The notes: generated by a model from the letters alone, not told the origin. A stretch of DNA of 64,000 bases from an uncultured Clostridium sp. (GCA_900554365.1 USGY01000001.1:1-64000); one strand, 5' to 3'; shown: positions 10,470 to 20,039, numbered from the stretch's first letter. A program made the numbers and translations.

Positions 10470-12026
10470 ATGAATTTAGTCGAGGAAAGCGTTAGAAATG
10501 CTGAACAAAAAAAGAAAAAAAGAACAACAGGAATAATACTTGCAGCTATAATAATTTTGGTAATTATAATTATAGGAATAGCATCATATTTGGTGTATGT
10601 TCAAACTACAACACTAAGAGTTATATTAGATGGAAAAGAAAACGCAAAGGTAAAACAATTATTAGTATTTAATGATGATGGTACTATTGATGTCCCTATA
10701 AAAGAAATTGCAAGTTATTTAGGATATCAAAGTTATAATGGTTCATATAATGAAAAATCTGAACAAGCTAATAAATGTTATGTGCAAAATGATAATGAAG
10801 TTGCAAATTTTGCATTATCTTCAAATCAAATAGATAAACTTGATTTAACTAAAACAGATGCAAATTATGAAATAGAAAAAGTAAAAGATCCTATAAAATC
10901 AAATAATGGAGTCTTATATGCTAGCTCAGAGGCAATTGAAAAAGGATTTAATGTAAGTTTCGAATATGATAAAGATGCAAATAGAGTATATATTTATACA
11001 TTACCATATTTAATTCAATCATATTCTGGAAAAGTTTTAGATTATGGATATAAAGAAATTAGTGATGTATTTGCTAATCAAAAAGCAATATTGCAAAACA
11101 TGTTAGTTGTGCAAAAAGACGAAAATGGTGTTTATGCGGTCCTTGATACAAAAGGAAATGCTGTTCTAGAACCTAAATATGATAATATAGAATATCTTCC
11201 TGAAACAGGAGATTTCCAAATAGAGAGTAATAAAAAAGTTGGAATAATAGGAAAAGATGGAAAGACAAAAGTTCAACCATATTATGATGCAATAGATCTT
11301 ATGGATAGTGCATCAGGATTGTATTTAGTACAAAAAGATAAGAAATATGGTGTAATAGATATAAGAGGAAACACAAAAATATATATTGAAAATGATGAAA
11401 TTGGATTAGACATTTCTCCATTTGAACAAAACAATATAAAAAATAAATATATATTAGCTGGAAATTTAATTCCTGCAAGAAAAGATAAAAAATGGGGATT
11501 ATATGATAAAACAGGTAAACAGGTTGCAGATTATGTTTATGATAGTTTTGGATATATAACAACAAGTAATAAAGATGCTTTAAGTTTACTTGTAATACCT
11601 GATTATAATGTATTAGTTGCTTGCAAAGATAAAAAATATACATTGTTAAGTTCTTTAGGAAAAGAACTATTTGCAGGACCTGTTGCAGATGATATATATA
11701 TGACAATAAATGGTGGTCAAAAACATTATTACATAGCAGCAAATAATGGTACAATGGATGCAGAAACATATTTAAAAAATATCGGTGTAAGTAAAGTTAA
11801 TAACAATATTTCAACAGGAGAAGAAACAACAATAAATTCTACAAATAATGCTAATACAACAAACAATAATAATCAAAACCAAACTCAACCAAATTCAAAC
11901 AACCCTAATTCTGAACAACAAAATTCTGGAGAACAACAAAGCGATGAACAGCAATCAAATGATAATAATGGAGAACAAGAAGGTTCAGAAAATAATGGAG
12001 ACCAACAAAATGGTGGAAATGAATAA
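10470..12026 (+). CDS. Membrane-anchored WG-repeat protein
   Basis: 518 residues. A basic N-terminus precedes one membrane helix (about 21-43); the rest should be outside the cell. Residues about 50-180 look like a copper amine oxidase N-terminal-like domain, a common cell-surface fold in Clostridia. At about 205-400 there are at least four WG/KWGL-type beta repeats, for example KYGVIDIRGN and KWGLYDKTGK. The last 75 residues are an Asn/Gln/Glu/Ser-rich tail, probably disordered. It starts 11 bp after tgt with an AGGAGG site and so belongs to the same operon, although a functional tie to queuosine is unlikely. The role is unknown; a surface or sensor function is inferred. Confidence 0.75.
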   Translation: MNLVEESVRNAEQKKKKRTTGIILAAIIILVIIIIGIASYLVYVQTTTLRVILDGKENAKVKQLLVFNDDGTIDVPIKEIASYLGYQSYNGSYNEKSEQANKCYVQNDNEVANFALSSNQIDKLDLTKTDANYEIEKVKDPIKSNNGVLYASSEAIEKGFNVSFEYDKDANRVYIYTLPYLIQSYSGKVLDYGYKEISDVFANQKAILQNMLVVQKDENGVYAVLDTKGNAVLEPKYDNIEYLPETGDFQIESNKKVGIIGKDGKTKVQPYYDAIDLMDSASGLYLVQKDKKYGVIDIRGNTKIYIENDEIGLDISPFEQNNIKNKYILAGNLIPARKDKKWGLYDKTGKQVADYVYDSFGYITTSNKDALSLLVIPDYNVLVACKDKKYTLLSSLGKELFAGPVADDIYMTINGGQKHYYIAANNGTMDAETYLKNIGVSKVNNNISTGEETTINSTNNANTTNNNNQNQTQPNSNNPNSEQQNSGEQQSDEQQSNDNNGEQEGSENNGDQQNGGNE

Positions 12027-12041
12027 TAGAAATAATTAATT

Positions 12042-12090
12042 AAAAAGACAATTTTATGTTGATATTAAATCACGTAAATTGTCTTTTTTT
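12042..12090 (+). terminator. Terminator of the queA-tgt operon
   Basis: The stem AAAAAGACAATTT (12042-12054) pairs perfectly with AAATTGTCTTTTT (12076-12088) and runs into a T tract. Confidence 0.85.
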
Positions 12091-12179
12091 ATAATATTTG
12101 TATCAATTGACCGGCTAGACTAATAGAAAAAAATTTAAAAATAGTGTATAAATATAAGGAAAGAAAAAGTGAGGAAAAT

Positions 12180-13100
12180 ATGAATTATATAAAACTAATA
12201 GATGGTAAAAGTTATTTGCCTCAAAATAAAATTTCTAATGAAGAAATAGAAAATGAATTTGAATTAAAAAAAGATTTTATTAAAAGTCGAACAGGAATTG
12301 AAAAAAGATATTATGCCAAAGACGAAAAGATTGAAGATATGGCGGTAAATGCAGTATTACAAATGAAAAATGAAAAAATAAATGATATAGGATTAATAAT
12401 TGTTGCAACAACTTCTAGCAATAATGCAATGCCAGGAATTTCTAATTACATTCAAAAAAAGCTAAAAATTGAAAGATGTATGTGTTTAGATATTTTTGCA
12501 GGATGTGGCGGTTTTATAAATGCTTTTGATATTGCTAGATTATACATTGAAACAGGAAAAATTAAAAAAGCTTTAGTTGTTGGAGTTGATAAATTATCAA
12601 GTACAATAGATAAAAAAGATATCGGAACAATGGCTGTTTTATCAGATGGTGCTGGAGCAGTTTTGATAGAAAAAAGTGATGTTCAAAAGGAATATGTTTC
12701 AAATATTGAATCTGAAATAGATGAAAAAAGTATTTTGAATTATGAAATTGGACAAAAAATACAAATGAATGGAAAAGAAGTTTATAAATATGCAGTAACT
12801 AAACCTGTAGAAAATATAAAACAATTGTTACAAAAATCAAATGAAAAAATAGAAGATATAAAATATATTATTCCACATCAATCTAATTTAAAAATAATGA
12901 ATGCAATAGCAAAAAAATTAGAAATACCACAAAGTAAGATATATAGTAATATTCAAGAAGTTGGAAATACATTTTGTGCAAGTATTCCTATTGCTATTTC
13001 AGAAATGATTGATAAAAAAATCTTAAATGAAAATGATAAAATCATATTGTTAGGCTATGGGGGAGGCTTAAATACAGGAAGTATTTTATTAGAGATATAA
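12180..13100 (+). CDS. fabH: 3-oxoacyl-ACP synthase III
   Basis: 306 residues from the ATG at 12180, which has GAGGA 6 bp upstream; a GTG at 12144 in the same frame lacks a good site. The thiolase-fold catalytic triad is visible as C109 (AGCGGF), H233 (IPHQSN) and N263 (VGNTF). It condenses acetyl-CoA or branched acyl-CoA with malonyl-ACP to start fatty acid synthesis. It is the first gene of a tight operon. The sequence around the active cysteine (FAGCGG instead of the common NAACSG/NAACAG) is somewhat divergent, so substrate preference may differ or it could belong to a FabH-like subgroup. Confidence 0.9.
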   Translation: MNYIKLIDGKSYLPQNKISNEEIENEFELKKDFIKSRTGIEKRYYAKDEKIEDMAVNAVLQMKNEKINDIGLIIVATTSSNNAMPGISNYIQKKLKIERCMCLDIFAGCGGFINAFDIARLYIETGKIKKALVVGVDKLSSTIDKKDIGTMAVLSDGAGAVLIEKSDVQKEYVSNIESEIDEKSILNYEIGQKIQMNGKEVYKYAVTKPVENIKQLLQKSNEKIEDIKYIIPHQSNLKIMNAIAKKLEIPQSKIYSNIQEVGNTFCASIPIAISEMIDKKILNENDKIILLGYGGGLNTGSILLEI

Positions 13101-13113
13101 GAAGGAGAATTTT

Positions 13114-14046
13114 ATGAAAAGAGTATTTTTATTTCCAGGTCAAGGAGCCCAAAGTGTTGGAATGGGAAAAGACATTTATAATAAATATGAAGAAGCAAGA
13201 AAAATATATGATAAAGCATCAGAAATATCTGGGATGGATATAAAAAAGATATGTTTTGAAGGACCAGAAGAAGAATTAATGAAAACAGAAAACACACAAA
13301 TTGCAATATTAACAACTAGTTTAGCTATTTTAGAAGTTTTAAAATCACATAATATAGAAGCACAAATAGCTACAGGACTAAGTTTAGGAGAATATACAGC
13401 ATTAATGTATTCTGGAGTTATTTCATTTGAAGATGGAATAAAATTAATAAAAAAGAGAGGATATTATATGCAGCATTTATTGCCAAATGAGAATTTTGAA
13501 ATGGCTGCTGTAATTGGATTGGACTCTAGTAAAATAGAAGAAGTATGTAAACAAATAGAAAAGACAGGAAAGTTTATAGCACCAGCAAATTATAATTGCA
13601 AAATTCAAACAGTAATATCAGGAGAAGAAAGTGCAATAAATGAAGCTACAGCAAAATTAAAAGAATTAGGAGCTAAAAGAGTAATACCACTAAAAACGAG
13701 TGGACCATTCCATACAAAAAAATTAGAAAAGGCTAAAGAAGAGTACTCAAAAGAGTTAGACAAAATAACTTTTAATAAAGGAAATGTAAAAGTAATAAAA
13801 AATATTGATGGAAATTATTATTCTGAAAATGAAAATTTTAAACAAATTTTGGCAGAACATATTGTAAATCCAGTTAGGTTTGATAAAGCAATCGAGTTAA
13901 TGAAAAATGAAAATGTAGATGAATATGTAGAAATCGGACCAGGAAAAGCATTAACAGGATTTGTTAGAAAAGATATAAAAGAAGCAAAAACATATAACAT
14001 AAATAATTTAGAAACTTTAGAAAATTATTTAAAGGAGGAAATTTAA
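13114..14046 (+). CDS. fabD: Malonyl-CoA:ACP transacylase
   Basis: 310 residues. It opens with FPGQGAQSVGMGK. The nucleophile is S90 in GLSLGEY and the partner is H200 in GPFHT. It loads malonyl groups onto acyl carrier protein for FabH and FabF. It lies 13 bp after fabH with an AAGGAG site, and its stop codon overlaps the fabG start (TAATG). Confidence 0.96.
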   Translation: MKRVFLFPGQGAQSVGMGKDIYNKYEEARKIYDKASEISGMDIKKICFEGPEEELMKTENTQIAILTTSLAILEVLKSHNIEAQIATGLSLGEYTALMYSGVISFEDGIKLIKKRGYYMQHLLPNENFEMAAVIGLDSSKIEEVCKQIEKTGKFIAPANYNCKIQTVISGEESAINEATAKLKELGAKRVIPLKTSGPFHTKKLEKAKEEYSKELDKITFNKGNVKVIKNIDGNYYSENENFKQILAEHIVNPVRFDKAIELMKNENVDEYVEIGPGKALTGFVRKDIKEAKTYNINNLETLENYLKEEI

Positions 14047-14786
14047 TGGATGAAAATAAAGTCGCTTTAATTACTGGAGCTGCAAGAGGAATTGGAAAAG
14101 AAGTTACAAAAAAATTTGCTAAAAATGGTTATGATGTAGTAATTAATTATGTATCTTCTAAAACAGATACTGAAAAACTAAAAAAAGAATTTGAAGATTT
14201 AGGTGTCAAAGTATTGTTAGTAAAAGCTGATGTATCAAATCAAGAAGAAGCGGAAGATTTGGTAAATCAAACAATTAATACTTTTGGAAAAATAGATGTT
14301 TTAGTAAATAATGCAGGGATAACTAAAGATAATTTACTAATGAGAATGAGTGAAGAAGATTTTGAAAAAGTTATAAATATAAATTTAAAAGGAACATTTT
14401 TAGTTACAAAATATGCAATAAAATACATGATGAAAAAAAGATGTGGAAGCATAGTTAATTTAGCATCAGTTGTTGGTGTGGCTGGAAATGCAGGACAATG
14501 TAATTATGCAGCATCAAAAGCTGGTATAATTGGTTTTACTAAAAGTATAGCTAAAGAATTAGCAAGTAGAAATATTAGAGCAAATGCGGTTGCACCTGGA
14601 TTTATAAAAACAGATATGACAGAGGTTTTATCAGATTCTGTAAAGGAAAATATAAATTCACAAATACCATTAAAAAGAATGGGAACAGCAGAAGAAGTAG
14701 CTAATTTAGTATATTTTCTATCATCAGAACAAAGTTCATATATTACAGGTCAAGTTATAAATGTTGATGGTGGCATGGTTATGTAA
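14046..14786 (+). CDS. fabG: 3-oxoacyl-ACP reductase
   Basis: 246 residues, a classical short-chain dehydrogenase. The NADPH-binding motif GAARGIGK is near 11-18, NAG near 88, and the catalytic residues are S141, Y154 and K158 (YAASK). The C-terminal NVDGG motif is also present. It reduces 3-oxoacyl-ACP in elongation. An AAAGGAGG site just inside the end of fabD drives its translation, which suggests coupling. Confidence 0.96.
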   Translation: MDENKVALITGAARGIGKEVTKKFAKNGYDVVINYVSSKTDTEKLKKEFEDLGVKVLLVKADVSNQEEAEDLVNQTINTFGKIDVLVNNAGITKDNLLMRMSEEDFEKVININLKGTFLVTKYAIKYMMKKRCGSIVNLASVVGVAGNAGQCNYAASKAGIIGFTKSIAKELASRNIRANAVAPGFIKTDMTEVLSDSVKENINSQIPLKRMGTAEEVANLVYFLSSEQSSYITGQVINVDGGMVM

Positions 14787-14846
14787 TTAGCAATTTAATA
14801 AAATATAGAAAGGAGATTATGGTATAAAATATCATAAAAAGGAAAA

Positions 14847-16091
14847 GTGGAAAGAAGAGTTGTAATAACAGGTTTAGGAGCAATAACTCCAATTGGAAAT
14901 AATACAAATGATTTTTGGAAAGGAATACAAGAAGGAAAATGTGGTATTGATGAAATTACAGCATTTGATACTACAAATTTTAAAGTAAAATTAGCAGCTG
15001 AAGTAAAGGAATATAATCCAGAAGATTATTTCGAAAGAAGAGAAGCTAGAAGATTAGATAAATTTTCACAATATGCTATAATTGCATCAAGAGAAGCATG
15101 GAAAGATAGTGGGTTAAATAAAGATGAACAAGATATGACAAGAGTTGGTATTGCTATAGGTTCAGGAATTGGTGGAATAAAAACAATAGAAACAGAAAAT
15201 AGAAAATGTGTAGAAAAAGGTCCAGATAGGGTTTCTCCAATGTACATACCAATGGCAATTTCAAACATGGCTGCTGGAAATGTTGCAATTGATATTGGAG
15301 CTAAAGGGGAATCAATTGCAATAGTTACTGCATGTGCAACAGGTACACATTGTATAGGTGATGCATTTAGAACAATAAAATATGGATATCAAGATGTAAT
15401 GTTAGCAGGAGGAACTGAAGCATCAATTACTCCACTTAGTATTGCAGGATTTAGTAATATAAAAGCACTAAGCAAATCAGAAGATAAAACAAGAGCAAGC
15501 ATACCTTTTGATAAAGAAAGAAACGGTTTTGTTATGGGAGAAGGAGCAGGAATTGTACTTCTTGAAGAATTAGAACATGCTAAATCAAGAGGAGCTAAAA
15601 TATATGCTGAAGTTGTTGGATATGGTGCAAGTTCAGATGCATATCATATTACATCACCAGCACCAGATGGTGAAGGTGGAGCAAGAGCTATGAAATTAGC
15701 TATTGAAGAAGCTAAAATAAAACCAGAAGAAATAACATATATTAATGCACATGGTACATCAACTCATTTAAATGATTCTTGCGAAACACAAGCAATAAAG
15801 ACAGCATTAGGTGAAGAAGCAGCAAGAAAAGTAATGGTAAGTTCAACAAAAGGAAATACTGGACATTTATTAGGAGCTGCTGGTGGTGTTGAAGCAATTG
15901 TTTGCTGTAAATCATTAGAAGAAGGATTTGTTCCAGCAACAATAAATTATAAAGTCCCAGATGAAGAATGTGACTTAGATATAGTACCAAACCAAGGAAG
16001 AAAAATAGATGTAAAATATGCAATGTCAAATTCATTAGGATTTGGTGGACATAATAGCAGTATTTTATTAAAGAAATGGGAAGAACAATAA
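14847..16091 (+). CDS. fabF: 3-oxoacyl-ACP synthase II
   Basis: 414 residues. The triad is C163 (TACATG), H302 (NAHGTST) and H340 (GNTGHLLG). It carries out elongation by condensing acyl-ACP with malonyl-ACP. The start is a GTG preceded by AAAAAGG, giving the expected MERRVVITGLGA opening. A stronger AAAGGAG site 25 bp further upstream serves only a two-codon frame (14819-14827), which is odd and discussed separately. Confidence 0.95.
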   Translation: MERRVVITGLGAITPIGNNTNDFWKGIQEGKCGIDEITAFDTTNFKVKLAAEVKEYNPEDYFERREARRLDKFSQYAIIASREAWKDSGLNKDEQDMTRVGIAIGSGIGGIKTIETENRKCVEKGPDRVSPMYIPMAISNMAAGNVAIDIGAKGESIAIVTACATGTHCIGDAFRTIKYGYQDVMLAGGTEASITPLSIAGFSNIKALSKSEDKTRASIPFDKERNGFVMGEGAGIVLLEELEHAKSRGAKIYAEVVGYGASSDAYHITSPAPDGEGGARAMKLAIEEAKIKPEEITYINAHGTSTHLNDSCETQAIKTALGEEAARKVMVSSTKGNTGHLLGAAGGVEAIVCCKSLEEGFVPATINYKVPDEECDLDIVPNQGRKIDVKYAMSNSLGFGGHNSSILLKKWEEQ

Positions 16092-16106
16092 TTTGGAGGT
16101 AAAAAA

Positions 16107-16586
16107 ATGGATTATAAAGAAATAAAGAGATTGATGGATGATATGGGAAATTCAAAATTGGATTCTTTAGATATAGAATTTCCTGATGGAATAAAAATAA
16201 AGATGAAGAAAAATACTCAAAAAGAAGTTATAATAACTGCACCTCAATCAAATGTTATAGAAGCAGGAGCTCCAATGACTGCACCTGTAAAAGTAGAAAA
16301 GCAAGAACAAGCATTAACAACAGTTAAAAAAGAGCCAGTAGAAGAAGAAAATTATAAAATAGTAAAAAGCCCTATGGTTGGAACTTTTTATGCAAGTCCA
16401 GCACCTGACAAACCACCATTTGTAAGTGTTGGTGACAAAGTACATAAAGGTCAAGTTTTATGTGTAATAGAAGCTATGAAATTAATGAATGAAATTGAAT
16501 CAGAATTTGATGGTGAAATAGTAGAAATTTGCATGAAAAATGAAGAAATGGTTGAATATGGTACACCACTTTTCAAAATTAAATAA
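16107..16586 (+). CDS. accB: Biotin carboxyl carrier protein of acetyl-CoA carboxylase
   Basis: 159 residues. An N-terminal helical segment is followed by a flexible Pro/Ala/Val-rich linker (about 50-80) and the C-terminal biotinyl domain with EAMKLMNE. K125 is the biotinylated lysine. The thumb segment typical of AccB is present before the motif. It carries carboxybiotin between AccC and the carboxyltransferase. It lies 15 bp after fabF with a GGAGG site. Confidence 0.97.
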   Translation: MDYKEIKRLMDDMGNSKLDSLDIEFPDGIKIKMKKNTQKEVIITAPQSNVIEAGAPMTAPVKVEKQEQALTTVKKEPVEEENYKIVKSPMVGTFYASPAPDKPPFVSVGDKVHKGQVLCVIEAMKLMNEIESEFDGEIVEICMKNEEMVEYGTPLFKIK

Positions 16587-16602
16587 TGTAAAAGGAGACA
16601 AA

Positions 16603-17025
16603 ATGTTAAATAAAGAAGAAATAAAAAAAATAATTCCACAAAGAGATCCATTTTTAATGATAGATGAGGTGGAAGAATATGTTCCAGGAGAAAGTGCAAT
16701 TGCATATAAACATGTTGATGAAAATGAATATTATTTTAAAGGACATTTTCCTGGAAATCCAATAATGCCAGGAGTTTTAATAGTAGAATCATTAGCTCAA
16801 ACAGGAGCTGTGGCAATACTTTCAATGGAAGAAAATCAAGGAAAAAATGCACTATTTGGTGGAATTGATAAATTGCGTTTTAAAAAGACAGTCGTTCCTG
16901 GAGATACTTTAAAATTAGAAGTTAAAATAATAAAAAGAAAAGGTCCAATAGGAATAGGAGAAGCTATTGCGACAGTTAATGATAAAATAGTTGCTAAAGG
17001 TGAATTAACTTTTGCAGTTGTGTAA
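16603..17025 (+). CDS. fabZ: 3-hydroxyacyl-ACP dehydratase
   Basis: 140 residues from the ATG at 16603, which has AAAGGAG 7 bp upstream; a longer in-frame start at 16540 lies inside accB and is rejected. It has the hot-dog fold with catalytic H48 (GHFPGNP) and E62 (VESLAQ), the opening IPQRDPFLMID, and the KxRFKK segment. It dehydrates 3-hydroxyacyl-ACP in each elongation cycle. Confidence 0.96.
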   Translation: MLNKEEIKKIIPQRDPFLMIDEVEEYVPGESAIAYKHVDENEYYFKGHFPGNPIMPGVLIVESLAQTGAVAILSMEENQGKNALFGGIDKLRFKKTVVPGDTLKLEVKIIKRKGPIGIGEAIATVNDKIVAKGELTFAVV

Positions 17026-17043
17026 ATTTTAAGGAGAGTTAGT

Positions 17044-18390
17044 ATGTTAAAAAAAGTATTAATAGCAAATAGAGGAGAAATAGCAGTAAGAATAATTAGA
17101 ACATGTAGAGAAATGGGAATAAAAACAGTTGCTGTATATTCAGAAATAGATAAAAATGCATTACATGTTAGTTTAGCAGATGAAGCTGTATGTATAGGTG
17201 CAGCTCCATCAAATAAAAGTTATCTTAATATGAAAGCAATTTTAGAGGCGGCATGTTTAACTGGTGCAGATAGCATTCATCCTGGGTATGGTTTTTTATC
17301 AGAAAACAGTAATTTTGCAAAAATATGTGAAGAAATGGGTATAAAATTTATAGGACCTAATCATGAATTAATAGAATTGCTTGGAAATAAATCAAAAGCA
17401 AAAGAAACAATGAAAAAAGCAGGAGTTCCTGTAGTTCCTGGCTCTGACGGACTTATATATTCAAAAGAGCAAGCACTAAATTTAGCAGAACAAATAAAAT
17501 ATCCAGTAATGTTAAAAGCATCAAGTGGTGGAGGCGGACGTGGAATACGTGTTGCATATACATCAGAAGAATTATCAAGAGAATATGATTTGGTAAAACA
17601 AGAAGCTAAAGTTTCTTTTAATGATGATAGTATTTATTTAGAAAAATTCATAGAAAACCCAAGACATGTTGAAATTCAAATATTAGCTGATGAACATGGA
17701 AATTGTATACATTTAGGTGAAAGAGATTGTTCTATACAAAGAAGAAATCAAAAAGTATTAGAAGAAACACCAGCAATGATATTAGATGATAAAACCAGAA
17801 AAAAAATGGGTGAAGTAGCTGTTAAAGCTGCAAAAGAAATTGGATATACAAATGCAGGTACTATTGAATTTTTAGTAGATAAAAATAAAGATTTTTATTT
17901 TATGGAAATGAATACAAGAGTACAAGTTGAACATCCAATAACAGAAGAAGTTACAGGTGTAGATATAATAAAAGAACAATTAAAAATAGCTAGTGGAGAA
18001 AAATTGAGTTATAAACAAAAAGATATAACAGTAACAGGACATAGTATGGAAGCAAGAATAAATAGTGAAAATCCAGATAAAAACTTTATGCCATGTCCAG
18101 GTACAATTACTGATGTACATTTTCCAGGTGGAAATGGAGTAAGAATTGATACTGCAGTATACACAGGATATAAAATTCCTCCAACATATGACTCAATGAT
18201 AGCTAAAATAATTGTACATGGAAAAAATAGAAATGAATGTATAGCAAAATTGAAAAATTGTTTATCAGAATTAGTAATAGATGGAGTTACGACAAATGCA
18301 AAATTCATCTTAAAAATTTTAGAAGATGAGGACTTTGTAAACAATAATTATGATACATCATTTATAAGCAAAAAATTTGAAAAAAAATAG
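17044..18390 (+). CDS. accC: Biotin carboxylase of acetyl-CoA carboxylase
   Basis: 448 residues, full length. It opens LKKVLIANRGEIAVR. The ATP-grasp glycine loop SSGGGGRGI is near 160, the bicarbonate and metal-binding region EMNTRVQVEHPITE near 290, and the C-terminal carboxylase domain is complete. It carboxylates biotin on AccB using ATP and bicarbonate. It is the last gene of the operon, and a strong terminator follows within a base or two. Genes for the carboxyltransferase (accA, accD) are not here and must lie elsewhere. Confidence 0.97.
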   Translation: MLKKVLIANRGEIAVRIIRTCREMGIKTVAVYSEIDKNALHVSLADEAVCIGAAPSNKSYLNMKAILEAACLTGADSIHPGYGFLSENSNFAKICEEMGIKFIGPNHELIELLGNKSKAKETMKKAGVPVVPGSDGLIYSKEQALNLAEQIKYPVMLKASSGGGGRGIRVAYTSEELSREYDLVKQEAKVSFNDDSIYLEKFIENPRHVEIQILADEHGNCIHLGERDCSIQRRNQKVLEETPAMILDDKTRKKMGEVAVKAAKEIGYTNAGTIEFLVDKNKDFYFMEMNTRVQVEHPITEEVTGVDIIKEQLKIASGEKLSYKQKDITVTGHSMEARINSENPDKNFMPCPGTITDVHFPGGNGVRIDTAVYTGYKIPPTYDSMIAKIIVHGKNRNECIAKLKNCLSELVIDGVTTNAKFILKILEDEDFVNNNYDTSFISKKFEKK

Positions 18391-18433
18391 AAAAAAAGTA
18401 AATGTTTTTTGAAAAAAGCATTTACTTTTTTTT
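18391..18433 (+). terminator. Terminator of the fatty acid operon
   Basis: AAAAAAAGTAAATG (18391-18404) pairs with CATTTACTTTTTTT (from 18419). The inner T6/A6 tracts extend the stem, and a T run follows. Confidence 0.9.
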
Positions 18434-18525
18434 GAAAATTGTATAAAATATTGACTAGGAATGTCGAAATAAAAATGTAATAATTAAAACGAAAGAAAAT
18501 ATAATAAAAAAGAGGGAGATATAAG

Positions 18526-19818
18526 ATGAAAATACTAATGTTGACATGGGAATACCCACCAAGAGTTGTGGGTGGAATCGCTAGAGTAGTAAACGATTTA
18601 TCAAGAACACTACATAAAGATGGACATGATGTAACTGTAATTACATATAGAGAAGGTGATGATCCATACTTTGAGGATGATAAAGGAATAAAAGTATATA
18701 GAGTTGATAATTATATGATTAATCCAAATAACTTTATAGACTGGATTATGCAATTGAATTTTAATATGATAGCGAAAGCAAATGAAATAATACAACAAGA
18801 AGGAAATTTTGACGTTATACATGCCCATGACTGGTTAGTAGCATATAGTGCCAAAACTTTAAAAAATTCTTATAACATACCAATAGTTGCAACAATTCAT
18901 GCAACAGAATCAGGAAGAAATAGTGGAATACATGATGAACAACAACGTTATATAAATGATACAGAATGGATGCTAACATATGAAGCATCAGAAGTAATAG
19001 TAAATAGTAATTATATGAAAAATGAATTACAAAGACTATTTGGTTTACCTTATGATAAAATAAATGTAATTCCAAATGGAGTTAATTTGAATTTATTTAA
19101 TGGAATAGAAAGAGATTATAATTTCAGAAGAAAATATGCAATGGATAATGAAAAACTAATAATGTTTATGGGAAGATTAGTTTATGAAAAAGGAATTCAA
19201 CATCTTATTGCAGCAATGCCAAAAATATTAAATGGATATCATGATGCTAAACTTGTAATTTGTGGAAAAGGCGGAATGGAACAAGAACTTAGAAATGAAG
19301 TTAGAGCATTAGGAATAGAAAATAAAGTATGTTTTGCAGGATATATGAAAGGCAAAGATGTACAAAGAATGTATAAGGCAGCTGATATTGCAGTATTTCC
19401 AAGTACATATGAACCATTTGGAATTGTAGCATTAGAAGCAATGCTATCAGAAAGACCAATAGTAGTTTCAGATATTGGAGGATTAAACGAAATTGTAGAA
19501 CACAAGAAAAATGGAATGAAAGCATATTGTGGAAATCCAAATTCATTTGCAGACTCAATATTGGAATTATTATATGATCACAAATTATGTGCAGATATAA
19601 CAAGGGTAGCTAAAAATAAAGTTAGAAATGAATATAATTGGAGTAAAATAGCACAAGATACTCATTTTGCATATCAAAAAGCAATTTGTCAATCTATGGC
19701 TGAAAAACAAAAAAGAGAATTGGAACAAGAAAGAGCAAGAAAAACTAAAAAAGCTAAAAATACAGATAATGAAATTACAAACTTACTTAGCTTTAAAAAA
19801 CGTCAAGCTTATGCATAA
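18526..19818 (+). CDS. GT4-family glycosyltransferase, glycogen-synthase-like
   Basis: 430 residues. GT-B fold: the N-terminal acceptor domain opens MKILMLTWEYPPRVVGGIA, the nucleotide-sugar half contains FMGRLVYEKGIQHLI near 205, and the retaining-type E-x7-E motif is PFGIVALEA near 290. A Lys/Arg-rich C-terminal helix follows. It is probably cytoplasmic or peripheral on the membrane. The WEYPP opening is shared with glycosyltransferases involved in alpha-glucan synthesis, and this genome also carries a GH57 branching enzyme and a DUF4912 protein about 16 kb away. A role in storage glucan is plausible but not proven; envelope polysaccharide is the alternative. Confidence 0.85.
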   Translation: MKILMLTWEYPPRVVGGIARVVNDLSRTLHKDGHDVTVITYREGDDPYFEDDKGIKVYRVDNYMINPNNFIDWIMQLNFNMIAKANEIIQQEGNFDVIHAHDWLVAYSAKTLKNSYNIPIVATIHATESGRNSGIHDEQQRYINDTEWMLTYEASEVIVNSNYMKNELQRLFGLPYDKINVIPNGVNLNLFNGIERDYNFRRKYAMDNEKLIMFMGRLVYEKGIQHLIAAMPKILNGYHDAKLVICGKGGMEQELRNEVRALGIENKVCFAGYMKGKDVQRMYKAADIAVFPSTYEPFGIVALEAMLSERPIVVSDIGGLNEIVEHKKNGMKAYCGNPNSFADSILELLYDHKLCADITRVAKNKVRNEYNWSKIAQDTHFAYQKAICQSMAEKQKRELEQERARKTKKAKNTDNEITNLLSFKKRQAYA

Positions 19819-19822
19819 TTGT

Positions 19823-19851
19823 TTGACATAGATCCTTTCAAGTGGTATAAT
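19823..19851 (+). promoter_or_regulatory. Consensus sigma-A promoter of scfA
   Basis: TTGACA (19823-19828) and TATAAT (19846-19851) with exactly 17 bp between them: a perfect consensus, implying strong expression of the precursor peptide. Confidence 0.85.
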
Positions 19852-19892
19852 AGCAAAAGTAATAAAAAAGTAATGTAAACGGAGGGATAAAA

Positions 19893-20039
19893 ATGAAAAG
19901 AATAGTAACATTAAATACACGTAATTTAGAAAAAAGCCAAATCAATGGTGGATGTGGAGAATGCCAAACATCATGCCAATCAGCATGTAAAACATCATGT
20001 GGTGTAGCAAACCAAAAATGTGAAAGTGTAAACAGATAA
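19893..20039 (+). CDS. scfA: SCIFF ribosomally synthesised peptide precursor (six cysteines in forty-five)
   Basis: 48 residues. The leader MKRIVTLNTRNLE is followed by a core with six cysteines at 21, 24, 28, 32, 36 and 43. The GGAGGG ribosome-binding site is at 19881-19886. SCIFF peptides are near-universal in Clostridia and are modified by the adjacent radical SAM enzyme, which forms thioether links between Cys and residues such as Thr; here Thr26 and Thr34 lie among the cysteines. The final biological role of SCIFF is not established. The gene has its own consensus promoter and is followed by a stable hairpin that probably sets the peptide-to-enzyme ratio. Confidence 0.95.
   Translation: MKRIVTLNTRNLEKSQINGGCGECQTSCQSACKTSCGVANQKCESVNR

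Noticed and set aside
12105..12125. Possible FapR-like operator upstream of fabH
   Set aside because: Only partial dyad symmetry and loose similarity to the Bacillus consensus; not enough to call.
15742..16155. Long minus-strand open frame opposite fabF
   Set aside because: It is opposite a conserved gene and encodes only a Leu/Ile/His-rich low-complexity product, as expected from the reverse strand of AT-rich coding DNA.
16540..16602. Extended N-terminus for FabZ
   Set aside because: The in-frame extension overlaps accB, while the ATG at 16603 has an AAAGGAG site and gives the normal FabZ start.
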